A stretch of 64,000 nucleotides of DNA from Vogesella sp. LIG4 (GCF_900090205.1 NZ_LT607802.1:1125215-1189214); one strand, 5' to 3'. Shown: positions 1 through 8,642, counted from the stretch's first letter. Notes: generated from the letters alone by a model not told the origin. Made by a program: numbers and translations.

Positions 1-89
1 CAGGCCGAAGCCCCTGTTACCGTTCGACTTGCATGTGTAAAGCATGCCGCCAGCGTTCAATCTGAGCCAGGATCAAACTCTTTAGTTCA
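1..89 (-). rRNA. rrs: 16S ribosomal RNA, 5' end (partial)
   Basis: Read on the minus strand, this holds the universal bacterial 16S start AGAGTTTGATCCTGGCTCAG, followed by the V1-proximal stretch with ACATGCAAGTCGAACGG. Only about 89 bases of the 5' end are present and the gene continues off the left edge. The mature end is placed about eight bases before AGAGTTTGATC by analogy with E. coli, so the boundary may be off by a few bases. The GGCATGCTTTACACATGCAAG stretch is typical of Neisseriales, which is the main taxonomic clue here. Confidence 0.96.
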
Positions 90-215
90 AATCCAAGCAA
101 TTTGTGGCACGCAAGTTCAAAGAAACCGAACTCGAGAAACCTCGAATCCGTGTCACTTTCTCTTGCAGTGCAAGTGTCTGGCTTGCCAGGCACTTACACC
201 TATCGGTTATTTGGT

Positions 216-227
216 TTGTTAAAGAGC
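216..227 (-). promoter_or_regulatory. boxA antitermination element of the rRNA leader
   Basis: The minus strand reads GCTCTTTAACAA, a near-exact match to the bacterial rRNA leader boxA, which is bound by the NusB-S10 antitermination complex. It lies between the rRNA promoter and the 16S 5' end, as expected. Confidence 0.85.
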
Positions 228-268
228 GGGCTGACTTCGTTTCGTTGCGTCGTCAGCAGAGGAGGCGA

Positions 269-297
269 ACTATACCCATCGCCCCTGAAGCCGTCAA
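269..297 (-). promoter_or_regulatory. Sigma-70 promoter of the rRNA operon
   Basis: On the minus strand, TTGACG (292-297) and TATAGT (269-274) are separated by exactly 17 bases. This is close to the ideal sigma-70 promoter. Transcription should begin near 262 and run through boxA into 16S. A GC-rich discriminator follows the -10, as in stringently controlled rRNA promoters. Confidence 0.88.
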
Positions 298-365
298 CAG
301 CTGATTGCACGAAAACCCCAACGAATTCGACAAGTGATTGATCCGTAAGGACAGCAAAAACCAAA

Positions 366-387
366 AAGGTTGGCCGCAGCCAACCTT
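366..387 (-). terminator. Terminator hairpin built from the TGCGGCCAAC repeat
   Basis: Arms AAGGTTGGC (366-374) and GCCAACCTT (379-387) form a 9-bp stem. On the minus strand it is followed by a T-rich run, and it lies about 50 bases beyond the carbonic anhydrase stop codon, so it should terminate that gene. The left arm contains one full copy of the dispersed uptake-like word. Confidence 0.8.
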
Positions 388-436
388 GCAGGAAAAAGCC
401 CGGCTGGCGCCGGGCTGTCTGGTTCTGAATTACGGC

Positions 437-1387
437 TTAATGGCTCGCCACTGTGCCGGTTACGCTGCCCGCGCCCATGAAGAAGTTGCCGGCCTTGGTG
501 AGTGCGGCCAGCTTGCCCGGCTCGGTTTCACCATTGATGTTGGTAATGATGAGTTTGCCGCGCCCCTGCTTGTAGTCGTTGCGGAAGTCATAGAAGGCGC
601 CGATTACCGCCAGCTTGCCGGCATCGACCTCGCCACCGAACTTGAGCAGTGCCGCCTCCACCTGGTTGTTGACGTTGATCAGCACGCCATCGTTCACCGC
701 GATGCCCTTGGGAATATTGATGGTGAGCAGTTCCTTGCGGATGGCCGGTTCCAGATTGGAGAAGTCACCGCTGGCGGCTTCGATGGCGCCGCAGACGGAG
801 TGGCCGATGAACATCAGCAGCGGGGTGTGCAGGTGACGTACGCCGTATTCGATGGAGCCCTCGGCCGTGGCCAACTGGTTGCCGATGTCGCGCACCACGA
901 ACAGGTCGTTGACGGCATCACCATGGAAGGCATTGGTCTGTACGCGGGAATCGGAACAGGTAACAACGGTGGCACGCGGCGTCTGCTTGCTGGCGAAGCG
1001 TTCGAAATAGGCGGCCGGTTTGCTCTTCATATAGCGCTGGTTGGCATCCAGCATGGCTTTGACCAGGCCCTGCACCGGGCCCAGTTCATCGGCATGGCTG
1101 CTGGCTGGTGCCACCGGCTTTCTGGCGTGTTTGGCCACCTTGCCGCTGGCAGCCGCATGAACGGCAGCCACCTTGCCGCGGCTGCTGTTCATTACCTTGC
1201 TTTTGTTGTTGACCGAAGCGCTGTGGTCCGCCGGCTGCAGGGGGTGGATGGATGGCTCCAGTTGTTCGGCATTGGCTGCCGGCAATGGCAGCTTGGGCGG
1301 CTGGATCTCGCTGGCCGGCACATTGCCCGCCACCAGCAGTAACAGGCCTGTGCACCACAAGCCCGCCGGACGCATCAACTTGCGCAT
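437..1387 (-). CDS. Beta-class carbonic anhydrase, exported
   Basis: Predicted 316-residue enzyme that interconverts CO2 and bicarbonate using zinc. The beta-class zinc site is visible: CSDSR at residues 144-148 (Cys144, Asp146, Arg148) and HSVCG with His196 and Cys199. Residues 1-25 form a signal peptide with a hydrophobic core ending near PAS. A low-complexity Ala/Lys/Pro linker of about 70 residues separates it from the catalytic domain, so the enzyme probably works in the periplasm. The start at MRKLM was chosen over an upstream ATG because AAGGGGAAGTC precedes it as a good ribosome binding site. A terminator hairpin lies downstream, so it is probably transcribed alone. The family call is firm; the exported location is inferred from the leader. 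Confidence 0.9.
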   Translation of the reverse strand: MRKLMRPAGLWCTGLLLLVAGNVPASEIQPPKLPLPAANAEQLEPSIHPLQPADHSASVNNKSKVMNSSRGKVAAVHAAASGKVAKHARKPVAPASSHADELGPVQGLVKAMLDANQRYMKSKPAAYFERFASKQTPRATVVTCSDSRVQTNAFHGDAVNDLFVVRDIGNQLATAEGSIEYGVRHLHTPLLMFIGHSVCGAIEAASGDFSNLEPAIRKELLTINIPKGIAVNDGVLINVNNQVEAALLKFGGEVDAGKLAVIGAFYDFRNDYKQGRGKLIITNINGETEPGKLAALTKAGNFFMGAGSVTGTVASH

Positions 1388-1450
1388 GACTTCCCCTTGC
1401 TTCAATTGTTCTGGCATCTTTGCCTCAATATCGGCAGGGTTGCAGAAAAC

Positions 1451-2341
1451 TCAATTTTTGTGAACTTGTCGTTGCGGCCAACGTTTGGCCTGGCTGATGA
1501 AAACGCCCAGCAATACCAGCACGCCGGCCAGCCATTGCGGCGTGCTCAGCCGTTCGCCCAGCATGGAGGCCGCCATGCCCAGGGTGAATACCGGAATCAG
1601 GTTGATGAAGGAACCGGCCAGCGCCACCGGCACCCGGCTTACCGCCCAGGTATAGATACCGTAGGCCCCCAGCGTTACGCATACCCCCAGGTACAGCACC
1701 CAGGCTACCGCCGTAGGCGGGTAATGCGTGGGCAGGTGCGCCCATGGTGTCAGCAGGATGACGCCGAACCAGGCTGCACCCAGCACCGTCTGGGTAGCCG
1801 TGATGGCCAGGGCGGAAAAGCGCGTGGACAGTTTCTTGGCGATCAGCACATAGCCGGTGGCGCAGATCATGGCCATGAATTCGAGGAAGTTGCCCAATAC
1901 CGGCGCCGGTGCGCTGGCATCCGGCTCGCTGCCGCTGGTCAGCCAGATCACGCCGGACACCGACAGCGACAGCCCCACCCACACCAGCGGCGACTGCCGC
2001 TCGCGCAACAGGAAGTGCGCGCCCACCGCCACCAGCAGCGGCAGTGTGGACGTGATCATGCTGGCTTGCGAGGCACTGGTGCGCAGCAGCGCATTGGCCT
2101 CGAACAGGAAGTACAGGCAGGGCTCGCACATGCCCATCAGCAGCAGCCACTTCCAGTCGCCCTTGCGGTATTTCCAGCGATCCCCGCGCCCGAGCAGGAA
2201 CGGCAGCATGCAGAGGGTGGCGATCACCATGCGGCAGAACAGCACGAATACCGGGTCGAACACCGCAAACACGGTTTTGAGTGCAATGAAGGCACTGGCC
2301 CACAGCAGCATGGCCAGGCTCAGGGCAAGGTAAGGCAGCAT
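1451..2341 (-). CDS. EamA/DMT family membrane transporter
   Basis: A 296-residue, ten-helix inner-membrane carrier of the drug/metabolite transporter superfamily (two EamA repeats). The N-terminal MLPYLALSLAMLLWAS and the repeated aromatic-glycine helices are typical. The substrate cannot be told from sequence; family members export amino acids or other metabolites. The start is preceded by CGGAG at good spacing. The long upstream extension of this reading frame lies antisense to the FAD oxidoreductase and is not counted. The C-terminal tail (RWPQRQ) is encoded by a copy of the uptake-like word at 1474-1482, showing that the repeat can invade a gene end. It is divergent from the downstream oxidoreductase. 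Confidence 0.87.
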   Translation of the reverse strand: MLPYLALSLAMLLWASAFIALKTVFAVFDPVFVLFCRMVIATLCMLPFLLGRGDRWKYRKGDWKWLLLMGMCEPCLYFLFEANALLRTSASQASMITSTLPLLVAVGAHFLLRERQSPLVWVGLSLSVSGVIWLTSGSEPDASAPAPVLGNFLEFMAMICATGYVLIAKKLSTRFSALAITATQTVLGAAWFGVILLTPWAHLPTHYPPTAVAWVLYLGVCVTLGAYGIYTWAVSRVPVALAGSFINLIPVFTLGMAASMLGERLSTPQWLAGVLVLLGVFISQAKRWPQRQVHKN

Positions 2342-2461
2342 GAATACTCCGAATGAAACAGCGGCCCGCATGGTGGACCAAGCCCGTGGGGGAGTCAAAG
2401 CCCGGCTGCAACGCGCTTTACCTGCCGACAGTGGCAAGGTAGAAACGCGCAGGGAGGGAAT

Positions 2462-3565
2462 ATGGATAAAGTGGATTGCGTGGTGATAGGCGCCGGGGTG
2501 ATTGGCCTGGCCTGCGCCCGGCTGCTTGCCGCCAGCGGCCGCGAGGTGGTGATAGTGGAGCGGGAGGCTGCCGCCGGCCAGCATTGCAGCAGCCGCAACA
2601 GCGAGGTGATTCACGCCGGCATCTATTATCGCCCCGGCAGCCTGAAAGCCCGGCTGTGCGTGGCGGGCAAGGCCATGCTGTACCGCTACTGCGCCGAGCG
2701 CGCCATCGCGCACCAGCGTATCGGCAAGCTGCTGCTGGCGGTAACGGCGGACGATCTGCCAAGGTTGGCCGCATTGCAGGCGCAGGCGGCGCAGAACGGC
2801 GTCACCGACCTGCGCTGGCTGGATCAAGCCGGACTGGCCGACTGCGAACCGGCCCTGCAGGCACATGCCGCCCTGCTGTCGCCCTCCACCGGCATCATCG
2901 ACAGCCACGGCCTGATGCAGGCGCTGCTGGCGGATACGGAAGCAGGCGGTGCACAGCTGGCGCTGGCTTCCAGCGTGCAGGGGCTGCGCGCCACGGCCGA
3001 TGGCCTGGTGCTGCAACTGGCCGATGGCTACGAGCTGCTGGCCGGCTGCGTCATCAATGCCGCTGGTGCCTGGGCGCCGGCGCTGGCGGCCGGCTGGCAG
3101 GATGTTCCACGTGAAACCGTACCCACGCCCTACTACGCCCGCGGCGTGTATTTTGCACTGCAGGGGCGCAGCCCGTTTTCGCGGCTGATCTACCCGATGC
3201 CTGAAGCCGGCGGCCTGGGCACCCACCTGACGCTGGACCTGGCCGGCCAGGCGCGCTTCGGCCCGGACGTGGAGTGGATAGACAAGGTGGATTACACGCT
3301 GGACCCGTCACGCGGCGAGCGCTTCTACGGCAGCATCCGCCGCTGGTGGCCGCAACTGGCGGATGGCGCGCTGGCGCCGGCCTACTGCGGGGTGCGGCCC
3401 AAGATTGCCGGGCCGGGCATGGCCGATGCCGATTTCCTGATCCAGGACGCCAGCCAGCATGGCGTGCCGGGGCTGATCAACCTGTTCGGCATCGAATCGC
3501 CCGGGCTGACCGCCAGCCTGGCGATAGCCGAACAGGTGGCCGCCCGCGTGTTGCCGGCAGGCTGA
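2462..3565 (+). CDS. FAD-dependent oxidoreductase, L-2-hydroxyglutarate dehydrogenase-like
   Basis: A 367-residue flavoprotein of the DAO/GlpD fold. An N-terminal dinucleotide-binding motif [10 protein letters not shown] sits at about residues 8-17, followed by [13 protein letters not shown], which is characteristic of the LhgO/L2HGDH subgroup. The conserved C-terminal block contains [10 protein letters not shown] and [15 protein letters not shown]. The likely reaction is oxidation of L-2-hydroxyglutarate or a related 2-hydroxyacid, with electrons passed to the membrane pool. AGGGAGGG precedes the ATG. One uptake-like word (2764-2772) and a parS-like site (3104-3117) lie inside the reading frame. 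Its stop codon abuts the stop of the convergent gene with no gap. The exact substrate is inferred from the subgroup. Confidence 0.85.
   Translation: MDKVDCVVIGAGVIGLACARLLAASGREVVIVEREAAAGQHCSSRNSEVIHAGIYYRPGSLKARLCVAGKAMLYRYCAERAIAHQRIGKLLLAVTADDLPRLAALQAQAAQNGVTDLRWLDQAGLADCEPALQAHAALLSPSTGIIDSHGLMQALLADTEAGGAQLALASSVQGLRATADGLVLQLADGYELLAGCVINAAGAWAPALAAGWQDVPRETVPTPYYARGVYFALQGRSPFSRLIYPMPEAGGLGTHLTLDLAGQARFGPDVEWIDKVDYTLDPSRGERFYGSIRRWWPQLADGALAPAYCGVRPKIAGPGMADADFLIQDASQHGVPGLINLFGIESPGLTASLAIAEQVAARVLPAG
3104..3117. other. parS-like site 1
   Basis: GTTCCACGTGAAAC matches the bacterial ParB-binding consensus GTTNCACGTGAAAC, and the full 16-mer is TGTTCCACGTGAAACC. It lies within the FAD oxidoreductase gene, where it encodes VPRET. 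Confidence 0.8.
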
Positions 3566-4120
3566 TCAGCCGGCCACTTGCTGCTGCGCAATCCGTGCCA
3601 CGATGCCCAGCATGCGGCGGCGAATCAGGCCGCTGACCGGGCGGATCAGGCACCAGTACGGCAGAAAACGCAGATAGCTGGCACGGTCCGGGCAATGCAC
3701 CCGGGTTTCCGTCTGCAACAAGCTGCCGCCATCGGGCAGCGGCTTGATCTGCCAGCCCAGTACCAGGCGCGGCACATCGCTGCAGCGGGCAAACCCGGCG
3801 GCATCCGCCAGCGTCCGCAGCCCGTAATCGGCTTGCCAGAAGCAACCCGCCAGGCCATATACCAGGCCGCCATCGTCCTGATGCAGCATGGTGAAGGAAT
3901 GCAGGCCGAACGGCTGTGCCGGCAGCTGCCGGCGCGCGCCCAGACTTGCGGCCAACCTTGCCGGCGCTTCGCGTAGCGCTATCAGCCGCTCCACCAGCGG
4001 GTCACGCCACTGCGGCAGGGCGGCCAATGCCGCCCGCAGTTGCCCGGCATCGGTGCTGACCCGGCGCTGGTGGCGTTCGCTGAACTGGTAATGCGGCAGG
4101 AAATCATCAAGTGCCGGCAT
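3566..4120 (-). CDS. Conserved hypothetical protein, SRPBCC-like
   Basis: A 184-residue cytosolic protein without signal peptide or clear catalytic motif. The pattern of a YxFSERH start, an LPAxPFGLHSF middle, a GLAGCFWQ strand and a QTETRVH...YWCLIRPVSGLIRR C-terminus resembles a widespread uncharacterised family that I recall as SRPBCC/polyketide-cyclase-like. The terminal RPxSGxIRR motif is its clearest mark. No ligand or partner can be proposed. It converges on the FAD oxidoreductase with stop codons directly abutting, and is followed nine bases later by the solute-binding protein on the same strand. An uptake-like word at 3948-3956 is embedded in the reading frame. Confidence 0.72.
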   Translation of the reverse strand: MPALDDFLPHYQFSERHQRRVSTDAGQLRAALAALPQWRDPLVERLIALREAPARLAASLGARRQLPAQPFGLHSFTMLHQDDGGLVYGLAGCFWQADYGLRTLADAAGFARCSDVPRLVLGWQIKPLPDGGSLLQTETRVHCPDRASYLRFLPYWCLIRPVSGLIRRRMLGIVARIAQQQVAG

Positions 4121-4129
4121 CAGGCGTCC

Positions 4130-4885
4130 TCATGGCTGCGGCTCGCTCTGGTAGCGGCGGAAAATGGCATCGTAGCGGCCATCCTGCTTGATGCGGCGCA
4201 GGCCGGCGTCGTAGTGCTGGCGCAGCGTGGCATCGTGCCACAGCACGTCGGCCTCCTTGGGCGGCAGCAAGGGGTAGAACGCTACCGCCAGCTGCGCCTG
4301 CTTGCCCAGCTTGCGGCGGTTCCATTCGAAGATCAGCCGGTCGGTAAAAATCACGTCGCAGCGCCCCAGGTACAGCGTGCGCAGCTGGCTGACCTGATCG
4401 GCAATTTCACTGTAATTGCCATTGGCAATCGCCAGCACCGAGTCGTAACCGCTGTTGGGGATATCCGCCTGCGCGCCATCCCAGGCCACCACGCGCAGCG
4501 GTTGCAGATCCTGCAGGGTTTCCAGCTGCAGCTGCCGGCGCTGCAGCGCCACCACCACGTTATCGAAGGAATGCAACGGCCGCCCGGCGCTGCCGGGCAG
4601 CTGGTATTCATGCTGCAGGCTGGGGGAAACATCGTACAGCGCGTCCAGCTCGCCGCGGCGATAGGCGCTGACTCGCCGCGTGAACGGGTAGAACACCGGC
4701 GTTACCGTCAGCCCTTCGCTGCGCAGCGCTTCCACCAGCAGCTCCACCGCGATACCCGGGCGCTTGTCCACGTTCACCCACGGCGGGATGCTTTCCGGAA
4801 AGCCGACCTTCACCACATCGCCGCCCCAGGCGTTTGCCAGCCACAGCAGCAGTAGTGCGGCCAACTTGATACGGGCTGTTTTCAA
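4130..4885 (-). CDS. Periplasmic solute-binding protein, family 3 (TTG start)
   Basis: A 251-residue extracellular solute-binding protein of the amino-acid-type SBP_bac_3 family. It has a signal peptide (MKTARIKLAALLLLWLANAW) and then the two-lobe domain (FPESIPPWVN, GELDAL, LRVVAWDG). No permease or ATPase gene is adjacent, so it may be an orphan sensor-like binding protein, as is common in Neisseriales and pseudomonads. The reading frame continues upstream without an ATG. A TTG at 4885 is chosen because GGTGAG lies six bases before it and TTGA forms a four-base overlap with the stop of the MOSC gene, implying translational coupling. An uptake-like core at 4857-4865 lies in the leader-peptide codons. 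Confidence 0.82.
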   Translation of the reverse strand: MKTARIKLAALLLLWLANAWGGDVVKVGFPESIPPWVNVDKRPGIAVELLVEALRSEGLTVTPVFYPFTRRVSAYRRGELDALYDVSPSLQHEYQLPGSAGRPLHSFDNVVVALQRRQLQLETLQDLQPLRVVAWDGAQADIPNSGYDSVLAIANGNYSEIADQVSQLRTLYLGRCDVIFTDRLIFEWNRRKLGKQAQLAVAFYPLLPPKEADVLWHDATLRQHYDAGLRRIKQDGRYDAIFRRYQSEPQP

Positions 4886-5682
4886 TCGAAGCTCACCGTA
4901 CTTGCCAACACTTCTACAGTATCGCCCAGTTTCAGCACGCCGCTGTTGCGGGCCACCAGGTTCACGCCAAAGCACACGCCTTCCGGCAGGCGGCGGTAGC
5001 CCATCAGCGTGGCCAGCGGCTGTTTGTCCGGGTGCGGTACTGCGCTGTGCGGATCGATGGTGGTGAAGATACAGCGCGTGCAGCGGCTGGCTACCTCGAA
5101 CTCCACCTCGCCGATGCGGATGTGCTGCCACTCGTCTTCCTCGAAGGCGAAGGTGTCGTTCACCACCAGGTTGGGGCGGAACTGGCGCATGCTCACCGCT
5201 GCGGCCAACCTGCCGTTCAGATCCGCCAGCGAGGCCTCGCTGATCAGCATGAACGGCGCGCCGTCGGCAAACGACAACGGCAGTTCGCTGTCCTGGTAGC
5301 GGCGGGTGCTCTGCCCCAGCCACAACAACCGTACCGACTCGCCCAGCCAGGCGCTGAACCAGGCATCGGCGGCCGCATCGCCGGCCAGCGCGGTGAATTC
5401 CGACTTCCACACCTGCGCACGGTGCGATTGGGAGAACAGATGGCTGTGGGTATGCAAGGTGGCGGCGCCCGGCGCGGCAAACTGCCAAGCGCCATCCGCC
5501 AGCTGTTGCGCCACCACCTGCACCAGGCGGTGATGGGTACGCGCGGTGATCTGGCTGCCGTCCGGGCGCACCACCAGCCACACCCGGTCGCCGGCCAGGC
5601 CTTGCGGCGTCACGTCGGCCTGCTCCACGGCATTGCCGCGGCAGGATTTGAGCGGATGTACGAACAGCTGACTGAGTTGCAT
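4882..5682 (-). CDS. MOSC domain protein (YcbX-like)
   Basis: A 266-residue protein with an N-terminal MOSC beta-barrel (LSQLFVHPLKSCRGN at the start) and a C-terminal MOSC domain carrying a conserved Cys in RCTRCIF followed by GVNLVARNSGVLKLGD. MOSC proteins handle sulfur or nitrogen on the molybdenum cofactor. YcbX and the mARC family reduce N-hydroxylated compounds with Moco. The downstream ferredoxin domain of E. coli YcbX is absent, so an unknown electron donor would be needed. The start at MQLSQ is preceded by GGGGGA. It is translationally coupled to the solute-binding protein gene downstream. An uptake-like word is at 5201-5209. Confidence 0.87.
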   Translation of the reverse strand: MQLSQLFVHPLKSCRGNAVEQADVTPQGLAGDRVWLVVRPDGSQITARTHHRLVQVVAQQLADGAWQFAAPGAATLHTHSHLFSQSHRAQVWKSEFTALAGDAAADAWFSAWLGESVRLLWLGQSTRRYQDSELPLSFADGAPFMLISEASLADLNGRLAAAVSMRQFRPNLVVNDTFAFEEDEWQHIRIGEVEFEVASRCTRCIFTTIDPHSAVPHPDKQPLATLMGYRRLPEGVCFGVNLVARNSGVLKLGDTVEVLASTVSFD

Positions 5683-5766
5683 GAGTCCCCCGGCGTTATG
5701 CAGCGGCAATAAAGCGCTGTTTATAGCCGATTCGACAGTCCAGGGGAATCACCGGGTAACACGTGT

Positions 5767-5780
5767 TGCGGCCAACCTTT
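5767..5780 (+). repeat. Intergenic single copy of the uptake-like word
   Basis: TGCGGCCAACCTTT lies between the divergently ended MOSC start region and the stop of the symporter gene. No inverted partner is nearby. Confidence 0.85.
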
Positions 5781-5794
5781 ATAGGCGCGCCGCT

Positions 5795-6763
5795 TCAGCC
5801 TGCCTGCCGCCGCAGGCGGTAGCGCCGTGCCAGCACCGCGCACACCATCAGCTGGATCTGGTGGAACAGCATCAGCGGCAGCACGATGGCGCCGATGGCG
5901 TGGCCGGCGAACAGTACCTTGGCCATCGGCACCCCACTGGCCAGGCTCTTCTTGGAGCCGCAGAACACGATGGTGATCTCGTCCGCCAGGTTGAAACCCA
6001 GCTTGCGGCTGGCCAGCCGCGTCAGCCCCAGCACCAGCGCCAGCAAGCTGGCACAGGCCAGCAGCAGGCCGCCCAGCGCCGGCAGCGGCGTATCGCGCCA
6101 CAGCCCGCCGATGACCGCCGCGCTGAAGGCGGTGTACACCACCAGCAGGATGGAACCCTGGTCCACCAGCTTGAGCTTGCTCTTGTGGCGGTCCACCCAG
6201 CGCCCCAGCCACGGCCGCAGCAGCTGGCCAGCCACGAACGGCAGCAGCAGCTGGTAGACGATGGTCATGGCCGAGCCGGCGCTGCTGCCCACCTGGCCGG
6301 ACACCAGCAGCCAGCCCACCAGCAGCGGCGTCAGCGCAATGCCCAGCAGATTGGACGCGGTGGCGCTGCACACCGCCGCCGGCACATTGCCCTCCGCCAC
6401 CGACACGAAGGCGATGGACGACTGCACGGTGGACGGCAACAGGCACAGGTACAGCAGCCCCAGGTACAGCTCCGGCGTGGTGAGCCCGGTGAGCAGAGGT
6501 TTCAGCACCACGCCCAGCAGCGGGAACAGCACGAAGGTGGCCGCCAGCACGGTAAGGTGCAAGCGCCAGTGGGTGATCCCGGCCAGCACCGCCTCGCGCG
6601 ACAGCTTGGCACCATGCAGAAAGAACAGCAGGCCGATGGCGAAATCGGTTACCCACTCCAGCAGCCTGGCGGCGCTGCCGCTGCACGGCAGCAGCGTGGC
6701 CAGCAACACCGCAGTGATGAGGCCAAGAGTGAAATTGTCGGGCAGAAAACGTGGGCGCTGCAT
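5795..6763 (-). CDS. Bile acid:sodium symporter family protein (YfeH-like)
   Basis: A 322-residue inner-membrane protein with nine to ten hydrophobic helices, of the SBF-like family that includes E. coli YfeH. Diagnostic stretches are FLHGAKLSREA near residue 50, LPSTVQSSIAF in the central crossover and FCGSKKSLASGVP in the second half. The last two correspond to sodium- and substrate-site helices in the superfamily. The natural substrate is unknown. The start at MQRPRF has AGGA upstream; the longer frame extends into the divergent promoter region. The divergently transcribed LysR regulator (start 6926) is the obvious candidate regulator. The 160-base gap between them contains an uptake-like word at 6828-6836. 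Confidence 0.87.
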   Translation of the reverse strand: MQRPRFLPDNFTLGLITAVLLATLLPCSGSAARLLEWVTDFAIGLLFFLHGAKLSREAVLAGITHWRLHLTVLAATFVLFPLLGVVLKPLLTGLTTPELYLGLLYLCLLPSTVQSSIAFVSVAEGNVPAAVCSATASNLLGIALTPLLVGWLLVSGQVGSSAGSAMTIVYQLLLPFVAGQLLRPWLGRWVDRHKSKLKLVDQGSILLVVYTAFSAAVIGGLWRDTPLPALGGLLLACASLLALVLGLTRLASRKLGFNLADEITIVFCGSKKSLASGVPMAKVLFAGHAIGAIVLPLMLFHQIQLMVCAVLARRYRLRRQAG

Positions 6764-6827
6764 GCTGATCCTGTCTGGAGCCGGCCCTGTGTGTTGCCAG
6801 CAGTCCGGCGGCGGGTGATGGGTTGAT

Positions 6828-6836
6828 GCGGCCAAC
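6828..6836 (+). repeat. Uptake-like word in the symporter/LysR promoter region
   Basis: GCGGCCAAC core, preceded by GAT and followed by CTGC. It is a single copy in the divergent intergenic region and may lie close to promoter elements. Confidence 0.75.
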
Positions 6837-6925
6837 CTGCCACGGCCAGCCATACAGCCGCTATTTCACCGCGCCGCGATCTACAATACAAATTCATTTA
6901 TCTCATTGATTGATGCGCTATTGCG

Positions 6926-7816
6926 ATGAATATCACCCTGCGCCAGCTGCGCGCCTTCCTGGCGGTAAGCCAGCACGGCGGCTTCGGCCGCGCCGGCGAC
7001 CGCGTCGGCCTTACCCAGTCGGCAGTAAGCCGCAGCATTCGCGAGCTGGAGGAACAACTGGGCGTGCGGCTGCTGGATCGCACCACCCGCGAGGTGCTGC
7101 TCACCGCCACCGGCCAGCGCCTGAGCGCCCAGCTCACCCGCGTGCTGGACGAGCTGGACGGCGTGCTGGCCGAGGCGCACCAGGCCGGCGAACAGGCCAA
7201 GGGCACGGTGCGGGTGGCCAGCAGCCCGACGCTGTCCGCCAGCCTGATGCCCGCCTGCCTGGCGGCTTGCGGCCAACGTTATCCCCAGGTGCAGCTGCAG
7301 ATACTGGACCAGGTGCAGCGCTTGAACCTCGACAGCGTGCTGTCCGGCGAGGTGGATTTCGGCCTGGTGGTGGACCCGCGCGCGCAGCCGGGGCTGGAAG
7401 GCGAAGCGGTGGTCAGCGACCCGTTCTGCCTGGTGCTGCGCCCGGATCATCCGCTGGCGCAGCAGGACAGCGTGCAGTGGCGGCAGTTGCAGGATGCGCC
7501 GCTGGTGCTGCTGGACGGCAACAGCGGCAGCCGGCCGCTGATCGAGGCGGCGCTGGCGGCGCAGGGCGTCAGCGCCCACGTGGTGCAGCAGCTGGGCCAT
7601 TCCAGCGCCGTATTCCGCGTGGTGGAGGCCGGCATCGGCATCAGCATCTCGCCCCGACTGGCCCTGCCGCTGCCGGCCGGCAGCCAGCTCACCGTGCGCC
7701 CGCTGCTGCCGGAGATCCGCCGTGACGTGATGCTGGTGCGCCGCGCCGGGCGCTCGCTGTCGCCGCTGGCGGAAAAGGTATGGCAGCTGATGCGCGAGGT
7801 GCTGACCACGCAGTAG
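6926..7816 (+). CDS. LysR-family transcriptional regulator
   Basis: A 296-residue regulator. The N-terminal winged helix-turn-helix (residues 1-60: ITLRQLRAFLAVSQHGGFGRAG, then LTQSAVSRSIRELEEQLG) is textbook LysR. The remainder is the periplasmic-binding-protein-like effector domain (TVRVASSPTL at about 92). It probably controls the divergent symporter gene, possibly through the 160-base shared promoter region; the effector is unknown. There is no strong Shine-Dalgarno before the ATG. An uptake-like word (7269-7277) lies inside the effector domain, encoding CGQRY. The stop is followed by a perfect palindrome of two head-to-head uptake-like words. Confidence 0.92.
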   Translation: MNITLRQLRAFLAVSQHGGFGRAGDRVGLTQSAVSRSIRELEEQLGVRLLDRTTREVLLTATGQRLSAQLTRVLDELDGVLAEAHQAGEQAKGTVRVASSPTLSASLMPACLAACGQRYPQVQLQILDQVQRLNLDSVLSGEVDFGLVVDPRAQPGLEGEAVVSDPFCLVLRPDHPLAQQDSVQWRQLQDAPLVLLDGNSGSRPLIEAALAAQGVSAHVVQQLGHSSAVFRVVEAGIGISISPRLALPLPAGSQLTVRPLLPEIRRDVMLVRRAGRSLSPLAEKVWQLMREVLTTQ

Positions 7817-7834
7817 CCGTAACCAGGCGCTTCA

Positions 7835-7854
7835 TGCGGCCAACGTTGGCCGCA
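7835..7854. repeat. Palindromic pair of uptake-like words between convergent genes
   Basis: TGCGGCCAACGTTGGCCGCA is a perfect 20-base palindrome made of two fused copies. It sits between the convergent LysR and AraC-type genes, 3 bases from the AraC stop codon. It could act as a bidirectional terminator, but no T-run follows on either strand. Confidence 0.85.
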
Positions 7855-7856
7855 GA

Positions 7857-8642
7857 CTATTCCGGCGGCAGCCCGAAAAACACGCTGGGCACCATGCCGA
7901 ACTGGCGGCGGAACATGGCGGTAAACGCGCTGGGGCTGGCATAGCCGGCATCCAGCGCCACATCCAGCACCCGCGCGCCGGCGGCCAGCTGCGCCAGCGC
8001 ATGCATCAGCCGCGCCTGCCGCCGCCAGGCGCCGAAGTTCATGCCGGTGGCGCGCACGAAACGGCGCTGCAATGTACGCACATCCACCCCCAGCCAGGCC
8101 GCCCAGTCGTCGCTGCTGCGGGTGTCGTCCGGCTGCGCCTGCAAGGCCTGGCACAGCGGCGCCAGCAGGTCGTCGTCCGGTGTCGGCAAGGCCAGCGGCA
8201 GGGTTTCCAGTACCTCCACCTCCTCCAGCAACAAGGCCAGCAGCCGCGCGGCACGGGTGCCCGGCAACACCGGCGGCGGGCAGCGCACCGCGGCCAGCAG
8301 CAGTTCGCGCCACAGCGGCGTTACCGCCAGCACACAGCATTGCTGCGGCATGCCGCCCAGCGCCGGCTGCTGCACATAGACACTGCGCACCTGCGCCGGG
8401 CTCAGCATGTGCACCTCGTGCCAGTGGCCGGGCGGAATATAGATGGCACGCGTCGGCGGCACGATCCACTGCCCGCGCGCGGTGATCACCCGCATCACTC
8501 CGGCGGTGCCGTACAACAGCTGCGCGGTGCTGTGGGTATGGCGCACGGTGGCGTGGCCGGCCGGGTAATCCTGCGACTTGCCTATCATCAGCGTATCGCT
8601 GGTGAGCAGCGGCGGCTCGATCATCTCGATATCTGCACTCAT
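7857..8642 (-). CDS. AraC-family transcriptional regulator with N-terminal cupin
   Basis: A 261-residue regulator. Residues 1-130 hold an AraC_N/cupin fold (HATVRHTHSTAQLLYG, PPGHWHEV) typical of the subgroup that senses small molecules. The C-terminal 100 residues carry the two helix-turn-helix motifs (LGVDVRTLQRRFVRATGMNFGAW and LDVALDAGYASPSAFTAMFRRQFG). This domain order matches the many regulators found divergent to MFS efflux pumps. Here the neighbour across a 93-base promoter gap is an Fsr-like MFS gene, so local activation or repression of that pump is likely. The start at MSADIEM has only a weak ribosome binding site. Confidence 0.9.
   Translation of the reverse strand: MSADIEMIEPPLLTSDTLMIGKSQDYPAGHATVRHTHSTAQLLYGTAGVMRVITARGQWIVPPTRAIYIPPGHWHEVHMLSPAQVRSVYVQQPALGGMPQQCCVLAVTPLWRELLLAAVRCPPPVLPGTRAARLLALLLEEVEVLETLPLALPTPDDDLLAPLCQALQAQPDDTRSSDDWAAWLGVDVRTLQRRFVRATGMNFGAWRRQARLMHALAQLAAGARVLDVALDAGYASPSAFTAMFRRQFGMVPSVFFGLPPE

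Noticed and set aside
5758..5767. AACACGTGTT palindrome next to an uptake-like word
   Set aside because: It has the CACGTG centre of parS but not the GTTNC/GAAAC arms, so it is not counted as a parS site.
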